Of a stretch of DNA of 64,000 nt, positions 10,160 through 17,484 are shown piece by piece. Numbering within the stretch: position 1 is the stretch's first letter; each line of letters opens with the position of its first letter. This stretch comes from Luteitalea sp. (GTDB lineage Bacteria; Acidobacteriota; Vicinamibacteria; Vicinamibacterales; Vicinamibacteraceae), in assembly GCA_009377605.1 (NCBI GenBank), contig WHTT01000003.1, positions 62,001-126,000 on the forward strand. The letters run 5' to 3'. The position numbers were made by a program, and so were the translations under genes. The notes under the pieces were generated by a model that ran no database searches, had not been told where the DNA came from, and worked only from the letters and a program-made list of their open reading frames with translations.

Positions 10160-11653
10160 ATGTCCGGCCGCCTGCCTCGCCGCGCCTTTTTGACGCGGGC
10201 CCTTGCGGCGCCGAGTGCGCTCGTCGTGGGCTTCGATCCGGACAGGCGCTCATGGGTTATGAATGGATCCGCCGCGCGCCCGCTCGAGCGGTTGCCACGG
10301 CTCGCGGGCAAGCTGTCGTTCGACGAGGCAGCGCTCGATGCCGTGACGCTCGACAACGGCAACATCGTTCATCGCAAACCTCGCGCTGTCCTGCAGCCTA
10401 CCTCGGTCGAGGATGTCGTCGCGATGGTTCGTTACGCGAACCAGCACGGTCTTCATATCGCCATGCGCGGTCAGGGCCACTCGGTGTATGGCCAGTCGCA
10501 AGCCGAAGCCGGGATCGTCGTCGATTCGAGCACGCTCGGTGGTGTTGTGAAGATTGGTGAGGATTTCGTCGATGCGCAAGCCGGTGCAACCTGGGAGGCG
10601 GTGACTCGCGCGACGCTCGAGAAAGGTCTCACACCCGGTGTGATGCCAGACACGATGTCGCTCTCGGTCGGCGGTGGTGTCAGCGTGGGCACGTGGGGAC
10701 ACACCAGCCATCGTTTCGGCGGCCTCGTGGATATGGTGACCGAGCTCGACGTGGTGAGCGGAGAGGGACGGCTCACGACCTGTTCTGCCGACCGTGAGCC
10801 TGAGCTCTTCGAGATGGTGCTCGCCGGTCTGGGCCAATGCGGCCTGATCGTCAGAGCGCGGATTGGGCTCATCCCAGCCCCTGACCAAGTGGTGCGCCAG
10901 AACCTCCTCTACGACGATCTCGATCGCTTTTATGCCGATCAGCAGCGCCTGGTCGAAGACGGCCGTTTCGAGCACCTCGAAGGGAGGTTCATCAAGGATT
11001 CGGCGGGCCGCTGGAGGCCGCGGATCGAAGTGGGAAGCTTCTCGGCCTCCAGCGATGCCGAGCTGACGAAGCGACAAGATGGCCTCCGCTTCACGAGTCG
11101 CGAGGCCACCGTGCACCTGCCTTACTGGAAGTATCTGACGACGAAGTCGTTCGTCCCGATACCAACCGAGCAGCCGGAGCGAGACGAGATGCGGGTGTCC
11201 CGGCGTAACCCGTCGGTTGTTACCTGGTTGCCCTGGTCCCGCGGCCAATCGTTCATCCAAGAGCACGTACTGAACGGTGCAGCGACTGTTGGCGACACCT
11301 GGGTGTTCGCATCATCTGTCATGGACACGGCGCGCTTCACGCGACCGCTGTTCAAGATGCCGAGCGAGCGTCTGGCGGTCTCCGCTTGGTTGTTTCGCAG
11401 CGCGCCGGTCGACGAGCCGCGCCTGTTCGAGGAGTTGCTGACCTCAGGCGCAGAGCTAATCGACGAGATGCGAGCTGCTGGCGGAAAGCGATACGCGCCG
11501 TACGGCCTCGTGCGGGAGCAATCCGAGTGGCAAGAGCACTACGGTCCAGAGGTCTGGTCGCGATTCGTGAAAGCGAAGCGGCAGTTCGATCCCAACAACG
11601 TGCTCACCCCCGGTCCAGGAATCTTCACCTCACCGCCGGACCTGAGCGAGTAA
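10160..11653 (+). CDS. Tat-exported FAD-linked oxidoreductase, cytokinin-dehydrogenase-like
   Basis: The 497-residue protein has a Tat-type signal RLPRRAFLTRALAAPSALVVG. An FAD_binding_4 (PCMH/VAO fold) domain follows, with MRGQGHSVYGQSQAEAGIVV near residue 95. The GHS histidine is the usual site of covalent flavin attachment. SVGGGVSVGTWGHTSHRFGG and the C-terminal FDPNNVLTPGPGIF complete the family pattern. This is closest to cytokinin dehydrogenase and related alcohol/sugar oxidases. Folded, flavinylated enzyme would be exported. The ATG at 10160 is preferred because GGAGG lies five bases upstream, although in-frame TTG and ATG codons exist at 10139 and 10148. The true substrate is not predictable. 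Confidence 0.8.
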   Translation: MSGRLPRRAFLTRALAAPSALVVGFDPDRRSWVMNGSAARPLERLPRLAGKLSFDEAALDAVTLDNGNIVHRKPRAVLQPTSVEDVVAMVRYANQHGLHIAMRGQGHSVYGQSQAEAGIVVDSSTLGGVVKIGEDFVDAQAGATWEAVTRATLEKGLTPGVMPDTMSLSVGGGVSVGTWGHTSHRFGGLVDMVTELDVVSGEGRLTTCSADREPELFEMVLAGLGQCGLIVRARIGLIPAPDQVVRQNLLYDDLDRFYADQQRLVEDGRFEHLEGRFIKDSAGRWRPRIEVGSFSASSDAELTKRQDGLRFTSREATVHLPYWKYLTTKSFVPIPTEQPERDEMRVSRRNPSVVTWLPWSRGQSFIQEHVLNGAATVGDTWVFASSVMDTARFTRPLFKMPSERLAVSAWLFRSAPVDEPRLFEELLTSGAELIDEMRAAGGKRYAPYGLVREQSEWQEHYGPEVWSRFVKAKRQFDPNNVLTPGPGIFTSPPDLSE

Positions 11654-11662
11654 CCACGTAAG

Positions 11663-11775
11663 GTAGGGCCGCCTCGCCGAGGCGGCCGTTATCTCACCGA
11701 GGCGTCCTGACGGCGCGTTCACGCCTTCGCGCTCCGCGCTACGGCGGACGAGTCGGCGAACGCGCCCTACTGGTC
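11663..11775. repeat. GCCTCGCCGAGGC palindromic repeat (copy 2) plus GC-rich hairpin
   Basis: A full copy of the family lies at 11663-11689, followed by a degraded unit (ACCGAGGCGTCC) and then a second imperfect hairpin built on GGCGCGTTCACGCC and GGCGAACGCGCC. It fills the gap between the convergent FAD oxidase and msrA genes and may work as a two-way terminator. Confidence 0.8.
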
Positions 11776-11779
11776 TTGA

Positions 11780-12445
11780 TCAGTGCGTCGCTGCTTCGCC
11801 CCACAACGCCTTCAATCGCCTGTCGCGGCCGCAACTGAACCGATAGTATTTGTAACGTAGGGGATTCGTCTGGTAGTAGTCCTGGTGATAGTCCTCTGCG
11901 CGATAGAACGCCCCTTGGTCGACGATCTCGGTCACGATCTTGCCTTGGAGACGGCCCGAGGATTGTAGCGCCGCCTTGGATTTCTCTGCCGCTGCCCGCT
12001 GCTCGGCATTGTGCACGAAGATCGCGGTACGGTACTCAGAGCCGCGATCGCAAAACTGTCCGCCATTGTCGAGGGGGTCGACATTGCGCCAGAAGACGTC
12101 GAGCAGCTGCTCGTAGCTGATCTTCGCCGGGTCGTAGACGATTTCCACGGCCTCCGCGTGCCCCGTTCCGCCTGCCGAGACATCCTCGTAGGTAGGGTTC
12201 CGGGTGCGGCCGCCGGTGTAGCCAGAAGTCGTCGACACGACGCCGTCGATCTCGTCGTAGGGCTGCTCCATGCACCAGAAGCACCCTCCGGCGAAGATCG
12301 CCTTCGCCAGCCCTTTCTCAGCGGGGGGCGCCTTGTCTGGCTGGCCGATCGCCGACCTCTCGACCATCGAAGGGCTCGAGGCGCCGGACGCCACAACCGA
12401 AGCGAGCAGGAGGACACCGGCAACTGACAGTAGCGCGCGTGCCAT
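11780..12445 (-). CDS. msrA: Exported peptide-methionine (S)-S-oxide reductase
   Basis: The 221-residue protein has an N-terminal signal segment (MARALLSVAGVLLLASVVASG) followed by an MsrA domain with the catalytic motif GGCFWCMEQPYDEIDGVV. The Cys of GCFWC is the nucleophile. GYTGGRTRNPTYEDVSAGGT and the FCDRGSEYRTAIF region are also diagnostic. It repairs the S form of methionine sulfoxide in periplasmic proteins. MsrB, for the R form, is coded divergently 228 bases away, also with an export signal, so the two form an exported repair pair instead of the fused MsrAB of some bacteria. The intergenic stretch holds a GGTGTCA/TGACACC inverted repeat of unknown role. Confidence 0.92.
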   Translation of the reverse strand: MARALLSVAGVLLLASVVASGASSPSMVERSAIGQPDKAPPAEKGLAKAIFAGGCFWCMEQPYDEIDGVVSTTSGYTGGRTRNPTYEDVSAGGTGHAEAVEIVYDPAKISYEQLLDVFWRNVDPLDNGGQFCDRGSEYRTAIFVHNAEQRAAAEKSKAALQSSGRLQGKIVTEIVDQGAFYRAEDYHQDYYQTNPLRYKYYRFSCGRDRRLKALWGEAATH

Positions 12446-12673
12446 CAGGGGACTCCTTGAGTTGGTCCAGGCGAAGTCCGAGGCGCTGGGCTCGAAACGA
12501 TGAGTCTACATCTTAAGACGCGGTCCCGGCCAAAAGGTGTCACAGAATCAGGAATCCGGAACCTGCGAGAATTTTCGCCTACTCCTCTTGGGCAGCCTGA
12601 CACCCATCCCCGGCCTTCGGCGTCATATCATGGTAAGACTATAGATGTCCCAGCCTTGCTAGAGAGGTGAGTT

Positions 12674-13198
12674 ATGCGGCGCCGCCATTTCCTTACGGTA
12701 TCGGCTGGAACCCTGGGCGCCGCCCTCGCGGGCGGAGGCTGGTCCCGCTTGAGCGGCTCGTCCGGAGGCACGCAGGAGACGAAGGCCATGTTGACCAAGT
12801 CGAAGGCGGAGTGGCGAAAGCTCCTTCCCGAAGGCGCGTACCGGGTGCTGTTCGAGGAAGGGACCGAGCGCTCGTTCTCGAGCCCGCTGGACAACGAGAA
12901 GCGTGAAGGGACCTTCGTCTGTGCCGCCTGCTTTCTCCCCCTCTTCGAATCTGACACCAAGTTCGATAGTCGCACGGGTTGGCCCAGCTTCGTCAGGCCG
13001 ATAGACGGCAGCGTCGAGACCAAGAGCGACTACAAGCTGATCTTCAGACGTACCGAATATCACTGCACGCGCTGCGGTGGTCACCAGGGACACGTGTTCG
13101 ACGATGGCCCGCCGCCGACAGGACAGCGGTGGTGCAACAACGGCGTCGCGCTGAAATTCGTGCCGAAGGGAGAGCCGTTACCAGCACTGCGCAAGTAA
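12674..13198 (+). CDS. msrB: Exported peptide-methionine (R)-S-oxide reductase
   Basis: The 174-residue protein starts with a twin-arginine-like signal (RRRHFLTVSAGTLGAALAGG), followed by an MsrB domain from about residue 47. Two zinc-binding pairs are seen, CAAC and CTRC. The catalytic cysteine lies in RWCNNGVAL, where most members have RYCxN. FDSRTGWPSFVRPI is the classical substrate-side motif. The ATG at 12674 is preceded by GAGAGGTGAG. A long inverted-repeat element begins directly after the TAA stop codon. Confidence 0.92.
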   Translation: MRRRHFLTVSAGTLGAALAGGGWSRLSGSSGGTQETKAMLTKSKAEWRKLLPEGAYRVLFEEGTERSFSSPLDNEKREGTFVCAACFLPLFESDTKFDSRTGWPSFVRPIDGSVETKSDYKLIFRRTEYHCTRCGGHQGHVFDDGPPPTGQRWCNNGVALKFVPKGEPLPALRK

Positions 13199-13357
13199 GG
13201 ACCTGTCAGGGAATAAGTGCACCATTCTGGCTGCCGATGCATCCCGTCTGGCAGCGTTGCTCGTCGCTTACATACTCCCGGTATGCGTACTCCTCGCGCC
13301 TTGCCAGACGGGCGCCTCGACACCCAGAACGGCACACTTATTCCCTGACAGGCCCTA
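13199..13357. mobile_element. Candidate MITE or large REP element with about 55-base inverted ends
   Basis: The left arm (13199-13255, starting with CCTGTCAGGGAATAAGTG) is the imperfect inverse complement of the right arm (13301-13355, ending with CACTTATTCCCTGACAGG). The loop holds a smaller hairpin, CATAC-TCCCG-GTATG. No transposase gene is present. The element sits exactly behind the msrB stop codon. A non-autonomous element moved by a Y1/REP-type transposase elsewhere is the simplest reading. Confidence 0.75.
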
Positions 13358-13398
13358 AGCGGGGCGTTCGGTTCCACTGGCGAACAAGTGACGGGTGG

Positions 13399-14088
13399 TC
13401 ACGGCACCGTAGCGTGTGCCGCCACCGAATCTGCCTGGCGTTCCGCCGTTCGTTGCTGCAACCGGCTGGCTTTGACTTCTGCGCTCACGCGGCGTCCCAC
13501 GTCGAAGGCGCGGTCCGTTTCGTAGTTGTCTCGACCCACCCGCAGCACCCCACTTCCGCGGACTTCGGCCAAGTGGCGTAGCTCGAGCCCCTCCACCTGC
13601 TCCAGCACGTGTTCCAGCTCGTGAGCCACGACCTCGACCACGTTCCCAGGAAGGTAGAAGACGACGTTGGCGATCATCGCGCCAGCCTCGTACTTCCGAA
13701 TCTCCGCGCGAGCGGCGTATAGCCGATCGCCACGCAAGCCACCAGCGAGAAAACGAACGAAGACCGACGGCGTACGGGCCAGATTGTGGCACTGCGCGCG
13801 AAGGGTGGGCGAGCTGCGCAACGCCTCTTCGACGTGCGGCTGCAAGAATGGAGGCACCACGACATTGGGCGGCAACTGTGTCGTGCAGGAATCGGCGACT
13901 TCACGGGACACCGGCCGCAACGGTACCATGGGAGGTTCGCTCTTGCGGCGAACGGGCATCGCACAGTTGACAGCCAGTAACAGTGGAAGCAAAAGGAGAA
14001 CGGGGCGGCCGCGACGCGCATGCGACGTGCGGGTCGACCTTGCTGTCCATCTGCCAGAAGCACAGAGTGAAAAAGCACGATGAATCAT
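13399..14088 (-). CDS. Uncharacterised secreted protein with an HELEH zinc-protease-like motif
   Basis: The 229-residue protein has a long N-terminal region ending in a hydrophobic signal (VLLLLPLLLAVNCAMPV). The body holds ARTPSVFVRFLAGGLRG, then AGAMIANVVFYLPGNVVEVV directly before AHELEHVLEQVEG. HELEH is an HExxH motif of the zincin kind, with a further Glu nearby (EQVEG). The tail (DRAFDVGRRVSAEVKA) has no assigned role. The cysteine after AVN could be a lipid anchor, but the residue before it (Asn) does not fit the lipobox. I do not recognise a named family. It is convergent with msrB, separated by the MITE-like element. Confidence 0.6.
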   Translation of the reverse strand: MIHRAFSLCASGRWTARSTRTSHARRGRPVLLLLPLLLAVNCAMPVRRKSEPPMVPLRPVSREVADSCTTQLPPNVVVPPFLQPHVEEALRSSPTLRAQCHNLARTPSVFVRFLAGGLRGDRLYAARAEIRKYEAGAMIANVVFYLPGNVVEVVAHELEHVLEQVEGLELRHLAEVRGSGVLRVGRDNYETDRAFDVGRRVSAEVKASRLQQRTAERQADSVAAHATVP

Positions 14089-14457
14089 GCCCCATCCAAC
14101 AGCAAGGGGCGATCCAGAGCGCGGCCGTTAGTGCGCTGATTACCGAAAGTCCTTGAGAATGCGGCAAATCGCCGAACATCTGCTGACGCTCCCTTTGAGA
14201 TGATCACGACACGGAGGTCGGACCGATACCACACCGGCCACGACGGTGTCGGCTGCCGGGCGAACGAACCGCGCGTGACCCGTTGGAGCTGCGTGGCGGG
14301 TTATCAGCGCGGTGGGCGACAACGCAACGGGAGCGACGCGACGGTTGGAGACACGTTGCAATAACGACGATGTATCATCGTCTCGGAGCCCCGAAACTTG
14401 ACTCAAACGCGTCAAGCTTCGCGCTCACAAGGGTTCAAAGGGTTGGGCAACAAATGA
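14089..14457. other. Gene-free stretch with an operator-like palindrome and a dispersed repeat
   Basis: No coding region is supported in these 369 bases. At 14367-14381 there is a perfect palindrome ACGATG-TAT-CATCGT of the same layout as the PadR-type operator at 20941-20955. At 14386-14440 lies a copy of the second repeat family (GAGCCCCGAAACTTGACTCA and following). Both sit in front of the PIG-L deacetylase gene and may influence it. Confidence 0.55.
14386..14440. repeat. CCCGAAACTTGAC dispersed repeat (family 2, copy 1)
   Basis: The stretch contains CCCCGAAACTTGACTCAAAC followed by GCGTCAAGCTTCGCGCTCAC and AAGGGTTC, an imperfect inverted repeat centred on the AAACGCG stretch. The other copies are 19578-19606, 43720-43740 and 55393-55450, the last being the most complete. 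It was not coding in any copy. Confidence 0.75.
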
Positions 14458-17400
14458 ATGACGTTTCCCAAGATGCGCGCGCTTGACACGTCAAGATTAA
14501 TGGTGAGAGCACGCTTCGTTTCGATCGCGCTGCCCACGCTGCTGGGGGCCTGGCTGCTCGGCACTGGCCTCCACTCGACCGCGTTGCTTGAGGACGCCGG
14601 TGCCGCCGGAGCGTGGCAGCAGCTCCTGAAGCTCACGACGACGGCGAGCGTCCTGCACACCACGGCGCATCCGGACGATGAGCATGGCGGTCTCTTGGCC
14701 ATGCTGGGCCGGAAGCAAGGCGTGCGTGTGGGCCTGCTGACGCTGAACCGCGGCGAGGGGGGCGACAACGCAATCGGTCCAGAATTGTTCGATGCCTTGG
14801 GCTTGATTCGCACCGAGGAGCTGCTCGTTGCAGGCCGGTACTACGGCGTTGACGATCAGTACTTCACGACCGTCGTCGACTATGGGTTCTCGAAGCGTCT
14901 AGACGAGGCGCTCGAGAAGTGGGGCCGCGAGCACGTCCTTCGCGATATGGTGCGCGTCATCCGCATGAATCGGCCGCTCGTCATCGTCTCTCGCTTCCAG
15001 GGCAACGACCGTGACGGCCACGGAAACCACCAGGCCGCCGGCTTGCTCACGCGGGAAGCCTACGAAGCCGCAGCGGATCCGACGGCGTTTCCCGAACAGG
15101 TAGCGGAGGGGCTACGTCCATGGCCAGCGCTGAAGCTGTATGTAGGCGGCGTGCAGGAGGGCGAGAACTGGAGCGTTCGCCTGAATACGGGCGAGTACAG
15201 CCCCTGGCTGGGAGATTCGTACGCCAATTTCGGCCGTCTTGGACTGAGCTTCCAACGGTCACAGGTCAGCGGTCGATTCCGCCGCGTGGTGGGTGCCTCC
15301 TATAGCTACTACCGAAGAATTGACAGCAAGGTACCAGCTTCGGACCAAGAAGGAGATCTCTTCGATGGCATCGACACGACTCTGGCTGGGCTCTTCGGCC
15401 TGTTTCGGAAAACCGCGCCGGAGGGAGTGGAGACGGCCCTCGCGACAATCGACGCGGCGGTCGAGAAGGCCATGAAGACGTTTTCTCCGACCGATCCGTC
15501 GGCGAGTGTTCCAGCGCTGGTCGAAGGTCTACAGGCTACTCGCGCAGCGCTGCGAGCCGCGGCGGCCGAGCCAGACGCGCGGTTCATCCTGGAGATCAAG
15601 GAAGCGCAATTCATGCAGGCCATCAACGCCGCGCTCGGTCTCGACTTCACGGCGATGGCGCAGCCGGCTGGCATCCCCGAGTCGACCGCTTCGTCGGCTC
15701 CATTCACACCGCAGCCCACGATGCCTCCTGTCGTTCCAGGGCAGCGCTTCGACGTGCTTACGACGCTCACCAACCGCGGACGTCTATCGATTTCACCGAC
15801 CGAGATCACGTTGACCACTGCGCCGGGCTGGAACGTGACGAACGGACCGGCGAAGCTTGGCTCGCTGGGAATGAACGAGACGGCATCACAGGGCCTCTCC
15901 GTGAGGCTGTCAGATGATGCGGCTATCACGAGCCGGCCATACTTCAGCCGCGAATCTATTGCAGAATCGCGTTACACCATTTCGGAGCGGGAGCAGTTCG
16001 GTCGGCCGGCCGGAGCGCCTGCGGCCATCGCCCTTGCGCGCTACACGGTGAACGGCGTCGCCGTTGAGGCACACGACGTCGTTCGTCGGCGAGAAGCGAA
16101 CCTCCCGTACGGTGACGAGCTGCGCGAGCTGCAGGTCGTTCCGCCTCTGGCCCTCACGGTATCACCTACAAATGCCATCATCCCGGTCGCCGCTCCGAAG
16201 AAGGAGATCCCGCTGCAGGTGGAGCTGCTCAACAACGTCGAAGGCCGGTCCGCTGGGGAGCTCTCGCTCATCCTGCCCGCGGGCTGGTCGTCCAGACCCT
16301 CGGCGATGCCTTTTGCTTTCTCGAGCGCCGGAGAGCGTGCTGTCTACCGCTTCACGGTATTCGCCGATTCGATCGACGACCGGGAGTACGAGGTGCAGGC
16401 CGTTGCGCGCACCAACGGTGGAGAGTATCGCGACGGCTACGAGACCGTCGCACAGCGAGACCTCGAGACGCGCTATCTCTATCGTCCCGCCACGAGCCAT
16501 GTGCGCGGCGTAGATGTCGACGTCGCGCCTGGCTTGAGCGTGGGCTATGTGATGGGGGTCGGTGATCAGGTGCCCGCCGCCATCGCCCAGCTGGGCGCTC
16601 GCGTGACGCTCCTCGACGCCGAGGAGCTCTCCACCGGCGACTTGAGCCGCTTTGACGCCATCATGACCGGCACGCGTGCCTACGCGGTGCGCGAAGACCT
16701 CCGCACGCACAACCAGCGTCTGCTCGACTATGTCCGCGAAGGTGGCAACCTCATCGTGCTCTACAACACGCAGGAATTCGTGCCGGAGAAATGGGCGCCG
16801 TTTCCAGCCGCGCTCCCACGCGAAGCCGAAGAGGTGTCAGAAGAGGATTCGCCGGTCGAGATCCTTGCGGCGGATCATCAGGTGTTCACCTGGCCCAATC
16901 GGATCACGAACGATGACTTCGACGGCTGGGTCGAGCAGCGTGGGTCGAAGTTCTTCACGACGTGGGATCCGGCGTACACGCCGATGATTGCCGCACACGA
17001 CCAAGGCCAGGACCCACAGCGCGGCGGCTGGGTCTGGGCCAGGCACGGTCGCGGTCACTACACTTACTTCGCCTACGCGTTTCATCGCCAGCTGCCTTAC
17101 GGTGTTCCTGGTGCGTACCGCCTGCTCGCCAATCTGCTCGCGCTGAGCCAGCCTTCGCCGCCCTTTCGGGCGGCTTCGGCTAGGCAAGCCCGCGAAGGCT
17201 GTCTCGCCGAAGCACGCGAAGCGTGCGGAGGCGGAGACCATAGAGAAGGGATTCTTATTACTCGGAGCGCAGAGCGACGAGCGGATCGACAGTGGCAGCA
17301 CGCCGTGCCGGAACGTAGCTTGCGGCCAACGCGACCAGCAGCAGCACGGCCGGGGCGACGAGAAACGCGGTTGGATCGAGCGCACGAACACCGAAGAGCA

Positions 17401-17484
17401 GACTCGAGACGGTGGTGGCGGCGAGCGTCCCGGCCAACAGACCGACGAGCGCTCCCGCTGCCGCGAGCCGCATCCCCTGGCTGA
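14458..17484 (+). CDS. Secreted PIG-L family deacetylase with a C-terminal extension read from a repeat and antisense DNA
   Basis: An N-terminal signal segment (residues 15-45) precedes a PIG-L (LmbE-like) domain with the zinc motif HPDDE in TTAHPDDEHGGLLAMLGRKQ, then RFQGNDRDGHGNHQAAG carrying the second His pair. Such domains remove acetyl groups from N-acetyl sugars. A middle region with beta-sandwich character (TNRGRLSISPTEITLTTAPG) and a C-terminal GATase-like or ThuA-like segment (LIVLYNTQEF, GHYTYFAYAFHRQLPYG) follow. Family likeness stops near LLANLLALS at about position 17145. The final 110 or so residues come from a palindromic repeat and then from the antisense strand of the neighbouring permease. 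Starts at 14458 and 14500 are both possible. Confidence 0.8.
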   Translation: MTFPKMRALDTSRLMVRARFVSIALPTLLGAWLLGTGLHSTALLEDAGAAGAWQQLLKLTTTASVLHTTAHPDDEHGGLLAMLGRKQGVRVGLLTLNRGEGGDNAIGPELFDALGLIRTEELLVAGRYYGVDDQYFTTVVDYGFSKRLDEALEKWGREHVLRDMVRVIRMNRPLVIVSRFQGNDRDGHGNHQAAGLLTREAYEAAADPTAFPEQVAEGLRPWPALKLYVGGVQEGENWSVRLNTGEYSPWLGDSYANFGRLGLSFQRSQVSGRFRRVVGASYSYYRRIDSKVPASDQEGDLFDGIDTTLAGLFGLFRKTAPEGVETALATIDAAVEKAMKTFSPTDPSASVPALVEGLQATRAALRAAAAEPDARFILEIKEAQFMQAINAALGLDFTAMAQPAGIPESTASSAPFTPQPTMPPVVPGQRFDVLTTLTNRGRLSISPTEITLTTAPGWNVTNGPAKLGSLGMNETASQGLSVRLSDDAAITSRPYFSRESIAESRYTISEREQFGRPAGAPAAIALARYTVNGVAVEAHDVVRRREANLPYGDELRELQVVPPLALTVSPTNAIIPVAAPKKEIPLQVELLNNVEGRSAGELSLILPAGWSSRPSAMPFAFSSAGERAVYRFTVFADSIDDREYEVQAVARTNGGEYRDGYETVAQRDLETRYLYRPATSHVRGVDVDVAPGLSVGYVMGVGDQVPAAIAQLGARVTLLDAEELSTGDLSRFDAIMTGTRAYAVREDLRTHNQRLLDYVREGGNLIVLYNTQEFVPEKWAPFPAALPREAEEVSEEDSPVEILAADHQVFTWPNRITNDDFDGWVEQRGSKFFTTWDPAYTPMIAAHDQGQDPQRGGWVWARHGRGHYTYFAYAFHRQLPYGVPGAYRLLANLLALSQPSPPFRAASARQAREGCLAEAREACGGGDHREGILITRSAERRADRQWQHAVPERSLRPTRPAAARPGRRETRLDRAHEHRRADSRRWWRRASRPTDRRALPLPRAASPG
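17148..17243. repeat. GCCTTCGC-type palindromic repeats at the 3' end of the PIG-L gene
   Basis: CAGCCTTCGCCGCCC, then GGGCGGCTTCGGCTAG, AGCCCGCGAAGGCTG and CGAAGCACGCGAAGCGTGCG form several overlapping small hairpins. They occur where the deacetylase should have stopped, and the frame reads through them. Confidence 0.65.

Noticed and set aside
12520-12605. A riboswitch or small RNA between msrA and msrB
   Set aside because: Only a weak GGTGTCA/TGACACC pairing over about 70 bases is seen; no known riboswitch core could be recognised.
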